From Chryseobacterium carnipullorum (GTDB taxonomy: Bacteria; Bacteroidota; Bacteroidia; Flavobacteriales; Weeksellaceae): DNA of 64,000 nucleotides. A program made the translations under genes and the position numbers. The stretch covers positions 124,001 to 188,000 of the forward strand of contig NZ_FRCD01000009.1 in assembly GCF_900142785.1 (NCBI RefSeq), in the 5' to 3' direction. A model generated the notes under the pieces. The model worked only from the letters and a program-made list of their open reading frames with translations, was not told the DNA's origin and did not search any database. Shown here piece after piece: positions 26,293-35,239 of the stretch; position 1 is the first letter of the stretch; every line of letters starts with the position of its first letter.

Positions 26293-27285
26293 ATGAATTT
26301 ACCACTAGATCGCAAATCATTCACTTTGCATAACAATGATTTAGCAGTTAAAGTTTACGAGCCTTTACCTGATAAGCTTTATAAGTATTTTTCCCTAAAT
26401 AAAAATAGTATTAATAATTTCATAACAAGCAAAGTCCATTTTTCCAATCCATTTAAACTCAACGATATAATGGAAGGAAGCAGTCAGCTTTGGAATCTAG
26501 AGTCATTCATTGATGATTATAGAGCGGAGACAGGAAATGATTGGCGTGAAATATTCGATTATATATCTAAGGAGATTCCTGAAGAATTTTTTGCTCATAG
26601 AGGAGTTTTATGCCTGACTGATTCATTTGACAATAACTTATTCTGGCCTCATTATACATCAGAATTGGGCTTCTGTGTAGAATATAGTCAGAAATCCTTT
26701 TTTGATTCTATTGTTTGCGATAATAAATTATTATATCCTATAGATTACAAACCTTTAGAAAGAATTGAATTTACAAATTTTATAATTAAGACATCGAATG
26801 GTAGCAAAATGACAGTAGAAGCCCTATTACCTATGATCTATTCGATTTCTATAAAAGATTTGATCTGGGGATATGAAAGAGAATGGCGTTTAATGATCAA
26901 AAAAGAACATCTGGGGAAAGTTTCTCATCCGCTTAGAATTATTGATGAGAAGGAAAACAATATCGAAGTAAATAATCTGCAAAACCGTAATATCACTTTT
27001 GATAAAGATTCAATTCAAAAAGTAATTGTTTCCACTTTATTTTTCAGCAATTCAAGATTTTCAAATATTGAAGTGATTAATGATTCTACTAAAAAATACC
27101 ACTTTAAAGGTGACAGCGTATATTTATTTTTATTTTTTTTAGAGATAGCTAAAAACTACAATGATAGATTATTTCAGATTGATAGAGATGTTAGCAATAA
27201 TATAATAGTAAGTAAGTTAAACTACAAGCATGAAGTTATTGATATTACTGAAAAATATGTAGTTTTAGTATCCACCAGAATATAA
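26293..27285 (+). CDS. DUF2971 family protein
   Basis: A 330-residue protein recognisable as DUF2971 by LYKYFSLNKNSINNFI and VHFSNPFKLND near the N-terminus, LFWPHYTSELGFCVEYS in the middle, and YEREWRLMIKK further on. The biochemical activity of the family is not established; members are frequent in accessory and defence-rich islands. It follows the channel gene by 36 bases in the same direction and may be co-transcribed. The last 60 residues are not conserved to my eye. Confidence 0.78.
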   Translation: MNLPLDRKSFTLHNNDLAVKVYEPLPDKLYKYFSLNKNSINNFITSKVHFSNPFKLNDIMEGSSQLWNLESFIDDYRAETGNDWREIFDYISKEIPEEFFAHRGVLCLTDSFDNNLFWPHYTSELGFCVEYSQKSFFDSIVCDNKLLYPIDYKPLERIEFTNFIIKTSNGSKMTVEALLPMIYSISIKDLIWGYEREWRLMIKKEHLGKVSHPLRIIDEKENNIEVNNLQNRNITFDKDSIQKVIVSTLFFSNSRFSNIEVINDSTKKYHFKGDSVYLFLFFLEIAKNYNDRLFQIDRDVSNNIIVSKLNYKHEVIDITEKYVVLVSTRI

Positions 27286-27508
27286 TTTGTCGATTTTTTT
27301 TTGAGCATCTCTAAAAATTGCAACATATTACAGTTAACAACTATAATTATTAGAAACATTTCAAATAATAAAACTTCTCATTTATTCACTATTTTATATG
27401 ATATTAATACCTTGATAAATTAATGAAAGATAGCCTTTTGGAGATGTACTTAAAAATGATAATTATCCAATGCAATTACACTTATAATCGATTTTTATTA
27501 TAATAACC

Positions 27509-28483
27509 ATGGAAAAAAAACACGAATTTATTCATATTCTTATGGATAAAGCTAGAGGAACCAAATATTACAAGAAAAATGTACGACTTTCTGCAAAAGA
27601 TGCGTTTTTACAAACCGAAAAAGAATTCCGGAGATTAAATACTATCGTCAATAAAAATAAGGTGTCTGAATTAACCATTGCTAACAGTATCTATAAAAAA
27701 CTTCGAGGGCAAATTAATGATAGTGAAATTGATGCTTTCGCTAAAAATCACTTTGCGGCGGCATTCTATAGTTTACTGGATATCAAGCAGAAAATGATAG
27801 ACGAAGGAATTTTTAAACATACTGGGATTAAAAAGTACGGTTTTTTGATTAATGAACTTATTTTTGACCTTGTAATCTTTGCTAATCATATAGGGCAAAA
27901 AACAGAGCCTAATTATCGTTTGCTTAATAGCTGGAAGGCAACTACAGAAGATTCAAAATGGCATTTTTTAGGTACGCATCAATTATTATACTATAGTATT
28001 TACAACGACAAAAGACTTGATAATAAGTTTTCTTTTATCATATCTCCAGTAATTCTGAGACAGACTATTGAACTTAAGATGAATAGAATAGTAGGCTTAG
28101 GTGATATTCTTGATAATAATGGAGAAAAAATTTTCACTAAACATAATTTTATTTTTGACTTTGTTCGAAAGAACAAATCTCTTTTCGAGTTTGATTTTGA
28201 TATTACTATCATTCAGAAAATTTTTGAATTCTGCAACGAAAGTGTTCACAAAGGTATAATGCCTTATTTCTGGCAAATGTTCTATGCAATGAAATTCTGC
28301 GATAAATTGTTTTACGATCCAAATTTTAAGAAAGCGGCATCTGTGTATAGTGCAATTAAAATAAAAGATTTTTCTCTTGTAAAATCAAAGTTGGAAACGG
28401 AGTTAAAAAGTTTATTTCCTAGCCCTAAATATGATATTGAAATATTTTGGATTAAGCCAGAAGCCCAAATACTTAAGAATTAA
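27509..28483 (+). CDS. Uncharacterised protein, possibly HEPN-like
   Basis: A 324-residue, mostly helical, lysine-rich protein with no domain I can name. The segment RQTIELKMNRIVG followed 60 residues later by EFCNESVHKGIMPYFWQM resembles the helical arrangement of HEPN-like or DUF5677-like proteins (conserved Arg, then Asn and His), but the canonical Rx4-6H motif is not clear. It stands alone with over 200 bases on its upstream side, in AT-rich accessory DNA. Treat the HEPN suggestion as a guess. Confidence 0.6.
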   Translation: MEKKHEFIHILMDKARGTKYYKKNVRLSAKDAFLQTEKEFRRLNTIVNKNKVSELTIANSIYKKLRGQINDSEIDAFAKNHFAAAFYSLLDIKQKMIDEGIFKHTGIKKYGFLINELIFDLVIFANHIGQKTEPNYRLLNSWKATTEDSKWHFLGTHQLLYYSIYNDKRLDNKFSFIISPVILRQTIELKMNRIVGLGDILDNNGEKIFTKHNFIFDFVRKNKSLFEFDFDITIIQKIFEFCNESVHKGIMPYFWQMFYAMKFCDKLFYDPNFKKAASVYSAIKIKDFSLVKSKLETELKSLFPSPKYDIEIFWIKPEAQILKN

Positions 28484-28633
28484 TTTAGAAATTAATTCTT
28501 TAAGATAATAGTGACTCATAAACATATAGTATTGGAATACTGTCAATTTATTCTGCATAACCTATCTTAAATTATTTCAATTTCTGATAATAATATTAAA
28601 ACCATTTGAAATTGATAAATTAATATATGAATA

Positions 28634-28655
28634 ACCTCACGAATTAACGTGAGGT
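28634..28655. terminator. Hairpin between converging genes
   Basis: ACCTCACG (28634-28641) and CGTGAGGT (28648-28655) form an 8-bp stem with an AATTAA loop. On the minus strand it follows the 47-aa gene by about 20 bases and is followed by an AT-rich but broken T-run, so it is a plausible terminator for that operon. Confidence 0.6.
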
Positions 28656-28674
28656 CATGTAATTTTCAAAAAAA

Positions 28675-28818
28675 CTAGAAATTACTTTTTGTTACTTTAC
28701 CAATATTGACATCTCCACCACCTTTAATATGACTTCCGTTTTTCACAGAAACTTTATCTGGTGTACGTACTTCACTTTTAGGTAACTGTGGTTTTTCTTT
28801 CTTTTCTTCTTCTGCCAT
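28675..28818 (-). CDS. Overlooked 47-residue charged peptide with GGGDVNIG motif
   Basis: A 47-codon ATG-to-TAG frame only 6 bases downstream of the membrane-protein gene. It has a lysine/glutamate-rich first half (MAEEEKKEKPQLPK) and a second half reading NGSHIKGGGDVNIGKVTKSNF. There is no signal peptide or membrane segment. Tight spacing, a proper start and stop, and a hairpin right after it argue that it is the last gene of the operon. GDVNIG-type strings occur as short linear elements in some conflict-system proteins, as I recall, which would fit the context, but no function can be assigned. Confidence 0.6.
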   Translation of the reverse strand: MAEEEKKEKPQLPKSEVRTPDKVSVKNGSHIKGGGDVNIGKVTKSNF

Positions 28819-28824
28819 GATTTA

Positions 28825-29373
28825 TTAATTTATAAGTTTAATGAAATAAAATACAATTATAATTATTGTTGACGCAACCCCTAAAAAAATACCATTTTTA
28901 GATTGAGCGTAAAATTCAGAACGTTTTTGATTAATCAAAAAATTGGTATTAGCACAATCCATAAAACTATCTTTCAAATAATTATTCATCAACAATTCTG
29001 CATCTTCTAAAGTTTCTTGCTCTTCTCTCAAATTTAACTCGTAATCAAAAATTTCTTTTGGATTTCCAATTTCTTTATAAATATAAGATTTAGGAAAATT
29101 AACAAACGATTTTAATAAATAATAAAGAGAACAAGCGATACTTCCCAATGTTATGGATACAAATACTTTAAGAATACAGATTACAAAATACTTATCCAAA
29201 GGTTCTTTTAAAAATTTTTCAAGAACAAAAAGATTTACAGCAACAATCGTTGTATAAATTAGTATTGGTAGATTTATCAAATTATCAAACTCTTTTTTTC
29301 TCTCAATTTCTTTAAAATACAGCTCTTTATAAAAGTCAAATGTATTAATCTCCTTTTTTTCAATGTCATCCAT
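28825..29373 (-). CDS. Three-helix membrane protein of unknown function
   Basis: A 182-residue protein with two adjacent membrane helices near the N-terminus (LPILIYTTIVAVNLFVL; ILKVFVSITLGSIACSLYYLL), a charged cytoplasmic-type stretch of about 70 residues, and a third C-terminal helix (IFLGVASTIIIIVFYFI). The layout recalls SLATT-like or small pore-forming effectors in defence operons, without sequence proof. It lies 15 bases after the XRE-ImmA gene and 6 bases before the 47-aa gene, so all are likely co-expressed. Confidence 0.65.
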   Translation of the reverse strand: MDDIEKKEINTFDFYKELYFKEIERKKEFDNLINLPILIYTTIVAVNLFVLEKFLKEPLDKYFVICILKVFVSITLGSIACSLYYLLKSFVNFPKSYIYKEIGNPKEIFDYELNLREEQETLEDAELLMNNYLKDSFMDCANTNFLINQKRSEFYAQSKNGIFLGVASTIIIIVFYFIKLIN

Positions 29374-29388
29374 TTCCTTTATTAAAAT

Positions 29389-30486
29389 TTAAATTAATCT
29401 AAGATTGATTTTACTCCTACTTAATTTTGGGAAATATGAATGCAATTGAGGATAATTTTGAATATAACATCTATAAAATTCATCGATATTTAAACCAAAC
29501 ATATTTTGAATTTCCTCAATAGAATATTCTAAATCATTAAAATGTAATTCAAAGAGTTTTGGAAGCAAACTTGGCGATTCGATTTCAAATTCAAAAGGTT
29601 CTACTTTTCTCCAGCCATTATAATTAATTTTTGTAATCCATCTTCTATGTTGGTCTAATGTCATTGCTCCATTTTTATTAGCCTTATAAATAATTGCTTG
29701 AATTGAAACTTTCCAATAACTTTTAAGTACAAATAAATTTTGTTCAGTTAAATTAAATAAATATTTTTTTATTTCTTTTATTGGAATTAAGAACTCTGAA
29801 GCAAATCTATCAGCTTCTTTTTCTAAGTCTCTATTTTCATCTATAATACCACCTTTATAGTGCATTAATAGATGTGCTAATTCATGAGCCAATGTGAATC
29901 GCTTTCTCGAACTTGGAATACTATTATTAATTATAATTAAAGGTATACCATCAGGAGTAATGAAGCTCACACCTGAAATTTTTAGGTCTTTATTAAAGTC
30001 ATAAAAATGAACGACAACACCCTGTTTTTCTAATATATTGACAAGATTTTTAACTGGTCCATTAGGAAGATTAAAATATTGTCTAACTACTAAAGCAAAT
30101 GCCTCTGGGGTCGTCTCTTCTTTTTCTAAGTCAATATATGGTAAATCTACCTTGATATCGACACTTTCTGCTAAATCAATAATGTTACTTGAGAAAATGT
30201 TTATTATCGATTCAATTTTTTTTGAGTTTGTAACAGTTGTACCTAAGTTCTTTCTAAAATAGAAATGTTTTAAAGGATATACTTCGTGACTTTTATAGAA
30301 AAAATCTTTTTTGTAATCAAGAACAGAAGCTATTTCAGTAATCATTTCCTCATTTACATGATATAGTCCTTTTTCAATTTTAGATAGAGTAGCCTGATTA
30401 AAACTCAGTTGCTGAGCCATAGAAGTTTGAGTCAATCCTCTGCTTTCTCTGGCAAGTTTTATTCTGTCTACACTGATTGTTTTCAT
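29389..30486 (-). CDS. XRE-HTH fused to ImmA/IrrE-type metalloprotease
   Basis: A 365-residue protein with an N-terminal XRE helix-turn-helix (residues about 8-60; LTQTSMAQQLSFNQATLSKIE) and a central COG2856 ImmA/IrrE peptidase domain with the zinc motif HELAHLLMH at 201-209 and a downstream EKEADRFASEFLIP giving the third ligand. In ICEBs1, ImmA cleaves the repressor ImmR; fused forms usually act as stress- or phage-sensing switches that regulate their own operon. Here it precedes a membrane protein and a 47-aa peptide. The C-terminal 100 residues are unrecognised. Protease activity is inferred from an intact motif. Confidence 0.88.
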   Translation of the reverse strand: MKTISVDRIKLARESRGLTQTSMAQQLSFNQATLSKIEKGLYHVNEEMITEIASVLDYKKDFFYKSHEVYPLKHFYFRKNLGTTVTNSKKIESIINIFSSNIIDLAESVDIKVDLPYIDLEKEETTPEAFALVVRQYFNLPNGPVKNLVNILEKQGVVVHFYDFNKDLKISGVSFITPDGIPLIIINNSIPSSRKRFTLAHELAHLLMHYKGGIIDENRDLEKEADRFASEFLIPIKEIKKYLFNLTEQNLFVLKSYWKVSIQAIIYKANKNGAMTLDQHRRWITKINYNGWRKVEPFEFEIESPSLLPKLFELHFNDLEYSIEEIQNMFGLNIDEFYRCYIQNYPQLHSYFPKLSRSKINLRLI

Positions 30487-30526
30487 TTTTTGTAGATTTT
30501 TAAAGCGGGGTGGGTTGTTGTTAATG

Positions 30527-31231
30527 TTACTTTATTTCTTTTTTCTTTTTGACAACGTCTTTGTTTAACGTTACATTTTCTAAATTACTATTTTCTTCTC
30601 TTTTTGTTCGAAGTTTGATTGGCTCCTGATATTGATAATTAAATAAATCTGGAGTTTCAGTCGTCCAGTTCACTTCCTTTCTATTAATCAAAGAGGTGAC
30701 AAATGAACCATCACCTTTTTTAGGATTCGGACCAACAAATAAAAATGGAATATGTTTACCTATAAATAAACTTCCCGAAAACGTTTTCAAACTATTTGCC
30801 GTTGGATAGCAATTAGGCTTATTTTGTTTTCCATTTAACTTTTTGATAAATACAGCATATCTATCCTTGACAATAAAAAATGGTGATCCATGATTATATC
30901 TAACTTGGACTTTATTGCTAAAGTTTTGATCTTCATTCATTTTTCTGAAAACTTTCGATTTTATCGTAGCGTTCAAATCAGTAGCAAACATACCCGTCAT
31001 TTTATATTTTAGACTATCTGCTCCTTGCCTCTCAAACACTTCTTTCAGCGATTTTGTAATAATACTATCCAAAATTGCCAGTATATCCCCAATCTCAGTT
31101 TTCACTGCGTCTTGGTTCGCCAAATCAGAATATAACTCTAATTTCTCTTGCATACTCTCCAAATCTTTTGTAGATTTGCCCAATAATTCAGGAGAGTACC
31201 AGTCACCTGAATTTAAGTTTCTAAAATTCAT
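30527..31231 (-). CDS. Uncharacterised protein heading the XRE-ImmA operon
   Basis: A 234-residue soluble protein with no recognised domain. The first half is helical (ESMQEKLELYSDLANQ; FERQGADSLKYKMTGMFATD), the middle strand-rich (VRYNHGSPFFIVKDRYAVF), and the C-terminus is very lysine-rich. It lies 40 bases upstream of the XRE-ImmA gene in the same orientation. It could be the sensor or the substrate of the protease, but that is inference from order only. Its leader contains a CCCAC/GTGGG inverted repeat. Confidence 0.6.
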   Translation of the reverse strand: MNFRNLNSGDWYSPELLGKSTKDLESMQEKLELYSDLANQDAVKTEIGDILAILDSIITKSLKEVFERQGADSLKYKMTGMFATDLNATIKSKVFRKMNEDQNFSNKVQVRYNHGSPFFIVKDRYAVFIKKLNGKQNKPNCYPTANSLKTFSGSLFIGKHIPFLFVGPNPKKGDGSFVTSLINRKEVNWTTETPDLFNYQYQEPIKLRTKREENSNLENVTLNKDVVKKKKEIK

Positions 31232-31246
31232 AATAAAAAATATTTG

Positions 31247-31261
31247 CCCACCCCGCGTGGG
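31247..31261. promoter_or_regulatory. CCCAC/GTGGG inverted repeat in leader of the 30-31 kb operon
   Basis: CCCACCCCGCGTGGG is unusually GC-rich against an AT-rich background. Its inner ten bases CCCACCCCGC are complementary to GCGGGGTGGG at 30505-30514, in the gap before the XRE-ImmA gene. It is a candidate operator for the XRE domain or an RNA-RNA pairing element. Confidence 0.4.
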
Positions 31262-31493
31262 TATTTTTGTAATATTACCCTGCGCAAATATAGTATAAAT
31301 TATTCTTATATTATTCCTAACTAAGATAAATGTTATATTTTTTTACTAACATTTATCTTATTGATTAAATTATAATTTATTCTGATATCTTTTTGGACTA
31401 AGTATCGGATTAAATAATTTAGAATAAAGCCATATGTTTATATGTAGGGATAAACTTCAATAATTTTATAGATAAATTCAGGAAAGAACGAGG

Positions 31494-32582
31494 TTAAATT
31501 TTTGAAATTTTATTTTTTGAGTTAATTTTTTTAAATTCTTGCATCATCATATATTCGTCACTCTTTGACAAATCATTATTCTGTTTTTTATATTTTTCAT
31601 GATATAATTTGATAAGATAGTAGGCATCATCTCTACTATTGTCTCTTTCGCAATCTTCAATTATTTGTTTTAAAACATCCATTTTTCTATGAATTGAAGT
31701 ATCGTCAATAATCTCTTTATGTTCTAAAAATTTTTGATAATCATTTTCACTACAAATAACAAATCTTTTTGCTTTTGAAATAGTTTCATAATTAATCAAG
31801 CTGACACTAAAATTTGGCATCTTCTGACGATAAATATAATTTACCATCTTATTTTTGTCATGATATAATTTAACCAGATGTTTTTTACTTAAAGGTAGAG
31901 AGAATTCAACTGTCCTTTTAAACGGATTGTTTGATTTATCAGATGTAATATCCTCAAAAAAGACAGGATTATCATTAGTAAAGAAAATTGAATCATCTTC
32001 AATAGTGTGAATTTCAATAATTAAAAATTCGTGCATTTCAGAAAATGCTGCCGTTAAGTCGAGATGATTTTCTCTAAATATTTTATCAATTTTAGAAGTG
32101 ACTTCAGACCTTATTACATCAATATTAAAACCCTCGACTAAATATTTTTCGTCCAAATAATCAAATCTTGCTTCGTTTGCTTTTACAGCATGATCATAAA
32201 GACTTTGAATATTAATAATATGTTCATCTATCATTTTAGAGAAAACATGTGGATTTCTATGTAATAGGTGAAGTATAGAAATTATAATTTCAGATCTTTC
32301 TAAATTATTTATATTCGTCCTTTTTTTATCAAATAATATTTTTATTGATCTATTAAACATAGGTTCAATGAAATTGGCATAGACATTTTCTACAGCTAAC
32401 GCATCATTTGACTTTTGGCTTGGTAAAACTAAAGTATAAAGGTTTGTAATAGCTAAAATATTATCCGTAGCAACTTTAAAGAATCTTTTTTCTTGTTTGT
32501 CGTAGACCTCTATAGTATATGTACGTTTATTTTTCTCTCCAAAATTTTTCAAATATACCTTTGGAACATAATGTTGTCTCAT
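31494..32582 (-). CDS. DUF4238 family protein
   Basis: A 362-residue protein that begins MRQHYVPKVYLKNFG, the hallmark of DUF4238, and has the conserved IFFTNDNPVFF segment in the middle. Members are common in accessory and defence islands; the activity is not established. It has its own 260-base upstream spacer from the neighbouring operon, so it is probably transcribed alone. The C-terminal 90 residues are helical and charged. Confidence 0.8.
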   Translation of the reverse strand: MRQHYVPKVYLKNFGEKNKRTYTIEVYDKQEKRFFKVATDNILAITNLYTLVLPSQKSNDALAVENVYANFIEPMFNRSIKILFDKKRTNINNLERSEIIISILHLLHRNPHVFSKMIDEHIINIQSLYDHAVKANEARFDYLDEKYLVEGFNIDVIRSEVTSKIDKIFRENHLDLTAAFSEMHEFLIIEIHTIEDDSIFFTNDNPVFFEDITSDKSNNPFKRTVEFSLPLSKKHLVKLYHDKNKMVNYIYRQKMPNFSVSLINYETISKAKRFVICSENDYQKFLEHKEIIDDTSIHRKMDVLKQIIEDCERDNSRDDAYYLIKLYHEKYKKQNNDLSKSDEYMMMQEFKKINSKNKISKI

Positions 32583-32803
32583 ATTTACGGAAATATTAAT
32601 TATATATTTAAATCATTTAAAATTAGGATATATATGTCGCTTTTGAAGAAATTTAATTTGTTTAAATCTTCAAGAAAATGTTTCGATATCTTTCTGGGGC
32701 TAAAATGTCAAAAAGAAAAATATTTCATCAAATCTCAAAATAATCTATTGCAATAGTAATTCTGTTTACTAAGACAATACCGCATATTAAGTTTTAGTCA
32801 AAA

Positions 32804-33022
32804 TCACTCAAGAAGCATTTCTACAGAAGATTCTCTGATGTCTTTGTAAAGAAACCATGCGATATTGATGATTTTGAGGTAATCAGTTTTGGCTCCCAGC
32901 TGTTTGGATTCTTTTTCAGATAAAAGTTCTGCGGTTGAAATGTATTCTCCAATACGGGGGAGGTACGGAAGATCCCATTTGATTACAACTGATGAATGTT
33001 TATGGCATAAAAACACTTTCAT
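32804..33022 (-). CDS. Small conserved ICE protein, hypothetical
   Basis: A 72-residue protein (MKVFLCHKHSSVVIKWDLPYLPR start) with no known domain. It lies 36 bases downstream of topB on the same strand, so it is likely the last gene of the HTH-DUF3945-topB operon. Similar short proteins accompany topoisomerase genes in Bacteroidota elements, as far as I recall. No function assigned. Confidence 0.6.
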   Translation of the reverse strand: MKVFLCHKHSSVVIKWDLPYLPRIGEYISTAELLSEKESKQLGAKTDYLKIINIAWFLYKDIRESSVEMLLE

Positions 33023-33058
33023 ATTTTTTATTTCTAAGATACTTATTTTAAAATAAAT

Positions 33059-35182
33059 TTAGTGATCAGGGAATTCAAAGATGGTTTTGTGATCCTCTTT
33101 CAAAACGATGTAGGCACTGAACTTTTTTCCGTTTTTTGCTTTCATATTTTTGATAAGTGGGGTTTTTCTGTTGTTGATGAGTGAAGTGATCTGCTCTATG
33201 CTGAGCTGTACTCCGCAAACAGTTCTGAACTGTAACCAGTTGCATTGCTCATCTGGACATTTAATGATTTTGTCCTTGATGATAAGGTTTTGCTGCTTGC
33301 ATTTTGGGCATTTGAGTTCCGGGATGTTTTCTTGAGCGATGGATAATAATAAAAGTTCTTTGGTGATCTCTGTTGTGTAGTCTTTGATATCGGTGATGAA
33401 TTGTTTTGCATCGAGTTTGCTGTTTTCGATCTTATCCAATGCCATCTCCCACTCTGCGGTCATCTGTACATTGGCTATCTTTTTATCTTTGACCAGATGG
33501 TAAACTTTGATTCCTTTTTCGGTTGGTACTAGAGTCTTGCTTTTTCGGATGATGTAGTTTCTGCTGAGCAGGGTTTCAATAATGGAGGCTCTGGTGGCGG
33601 GTGTACCTATTCCAATGTTCGAAATCGCTTTCTGAGCTTCTTTGTCTTCGATCGATCTTCCTGCATTTTCCATTACTGACAACAAATCTGCCTCACTGTA
33701 CAGTTTGGGCGGTTGGGTTATCTTTTCCTGTAGATCTGCTTGGGAGATCTTCAACTCATCCCCGATCTTCATTTCCGGCAGTTCAATGAGTGTTTCTTCG
33801 ACGTTATGGTTATTGGAAGTGCTGTCGTTATTTTTGCTGTTATTGCTGTTGTGATCTGAGAGGATGCCTTTGATGGCCCGCCAGCCTTTGGTGAGTATTT
33901 TTGATCCTTTGATGCTGAATTCATAGTGGTGCACTTTGAGCGTAATATGACTGACCTGCTTGGAGCAATGTTCTGAAAGGGATTCCAGTAAACGATAGGC
34001 GATCATATCGTAGATGGCTTTCTCCGTTGCGGTGAGTGCCGATGGTATTTTTGTAGTCATGAGGAGCCCGTGGTGATCGGTCACCTTGAGGTCATTGACC
34101 ATCCTTTTGTTGAAGTTCCCGAATTTAAGGGTTGAAATGGCAGGTTTGAATTGATCGACCGTATTGAGGATTCTGACCAGCTCCGGGATCTCCGCCCAGA
34201 GGTCTTCGGGAATATAGTTGCTGCCAGTTCTTGGATAGGTGATGAATCTCTTTTCGTAAAGTGACTGTGCGGTCTGCAAGACCTCATCGGCTGATAGTCC
34301 CAATTTTCTGTTGGCTTCCTTCTGAAGTTCTGTCAGGTCAAAAAGTAGGGGTGCTGGTTCTTTTAAAGTTTGGATTGAGACATTCTCAACAGTGGCCCTG
34401 CCCTCTCTTTCTATGGATCTTAGGATCTGCTCTGCCTGTTTTTTGTCTTCCCATTGTTCAGTTGACTGGCTGGTGAAATCCAGGTATTCTTTTCGGTGCT
34501 TTAACTGGATCTGGAAGTATTTCTTCTGTTTGAAATTTTGATGGTCATCAAATCTTTTGCAGATCAAAGCTAATGTCGGGGTCTGTACCCTGCCTAAGGA
34601 ATAAACATCCTGGTTAGCGGTAATGCTCAATGCCTGGGTGGCATTGATCCCGACCAGCCAGTCGGCTTCGCTTCTGGCTTTGGCTGCCTGATACAAACCA
34701 TCGAATGCTGAACCGGACTGTAGCTTTTTGAAGCCATCCTGTATGGCTTTTTCTGTAAGGGAACTGATCCACAGTCTTTCAAATGGTTTGTTACATTCTA
34801 GATGGTGGTAGATGTATCTGAAGATCAGCTCTCCTTCCCTTCCCGCATCGGTAGCTACAATAATGCTTTCGCATCTATTGATGATATTTTGTATGATCTT
34901 TAATTGTTTGAGGGCTGACGGATCAGGCTGGTAACCTTTGTGGTTTTGCTTTTTGATGGACCTTGGGATCAACAGGAATGGATCTGGAAAGATAGGTAAA
35001 GAGGCTTTGTCAAAGCCTCTTATACCATAATCTTCCGGCATTCCCAATGACACCAAATGACCTAATGCCCAGGTTATGCAGTAACCGTTGCCCTCCAGGT
35101 AACCGTCTTTTCTTTCGTTGGCATTTAACAATTGGGCGATCTCTCGTGCAACACTTGGCTTTTCTGCGATGATGGCTTTCAT
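33059..35182 (-). CDS. topB: DNA topoisomerase III (Exc-like) of the ICE
   Basis: A 707-residue type IA topoisomerase. The N-terminal TOPRIM domain starts MKAIIAEKPSVAREIA and has the VATDAGREGELI acidic motif. The active-site tyrosine lies in RFITYPRTGSNYIP, and a C-terminal zinc-ribbon-like CPKCKQQ...CPDEQCNW follows. In CTnDOT the exc gene encodes a topoisomerase III within the excision operon, and the gene order here (Xis-like HTH, DUF3945, topB) matches that layout. It would relax or decatenate ICE DNA during excision and transfer. Confidence 0.94.
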   Translation of the reverse strand: MKAIIAEKPSVAREIAQLLNANERKDGYLEGNGYCITWALGHLVSLGMPEDYGIRGFDKASLPIFPDPFLLIPRSIKKQNHKGYQPDPSALKQLKIIQNIINRCESIIVATDAGREGELIFRYIYHHLECNKPFERLWISSLTEKAIQDGFKKLQSGSAFDGLYQAAKARSEADWLVGINATQALSITANQDVYSLGRVQTPTLALICKRFDDHQNFKQKKYFQIQLKHRKEYLDFTSQSTEQWEDKKQAEQILRSIEREGRATVENVSIQTLKEPAPLLFDLTELQKEANRKLGLSADEVLQTAQSLYEKRFITYPRTGSNYIPEDLWAEIPELVRILNTVDQFKPAISTLKFGNFNKRMVNDLKVTDHHGLLMTTKIPSALTATEKAIYDMIAYRLLESLSEHCSKQVSHITLKVHHYEFSIKGSKILTKGWRAIKGILSDHNSNNSKNNDSTSNNHNVEETLIELPEMKIGDELKISQADLQEKITQPPKLYSEADLLSVMENAGRSIEDKEAQKAISNIGIGTPATRASIIETLLSRNYIIRKSKTLVPTEKGIKVYHLVKDKKIANVQMTAEWEMALDKIENSKLDAKQFITDIKDYTTEITKELLLLSIAQENIPELKCPKCKQQNLIIKDKIIKCPDEQCNWLQFRTVCGVQLSIEQITSLINNRKTPLIKNMKAKNGKKFSAYIVLKEDHKTIFEFPDH

Positions 35183-35239
35183 AGGATTGGATTTATTATG
35201 ATTAGAATTGTTTTTGTGATTGTAATTGTAAGTCTTGGA

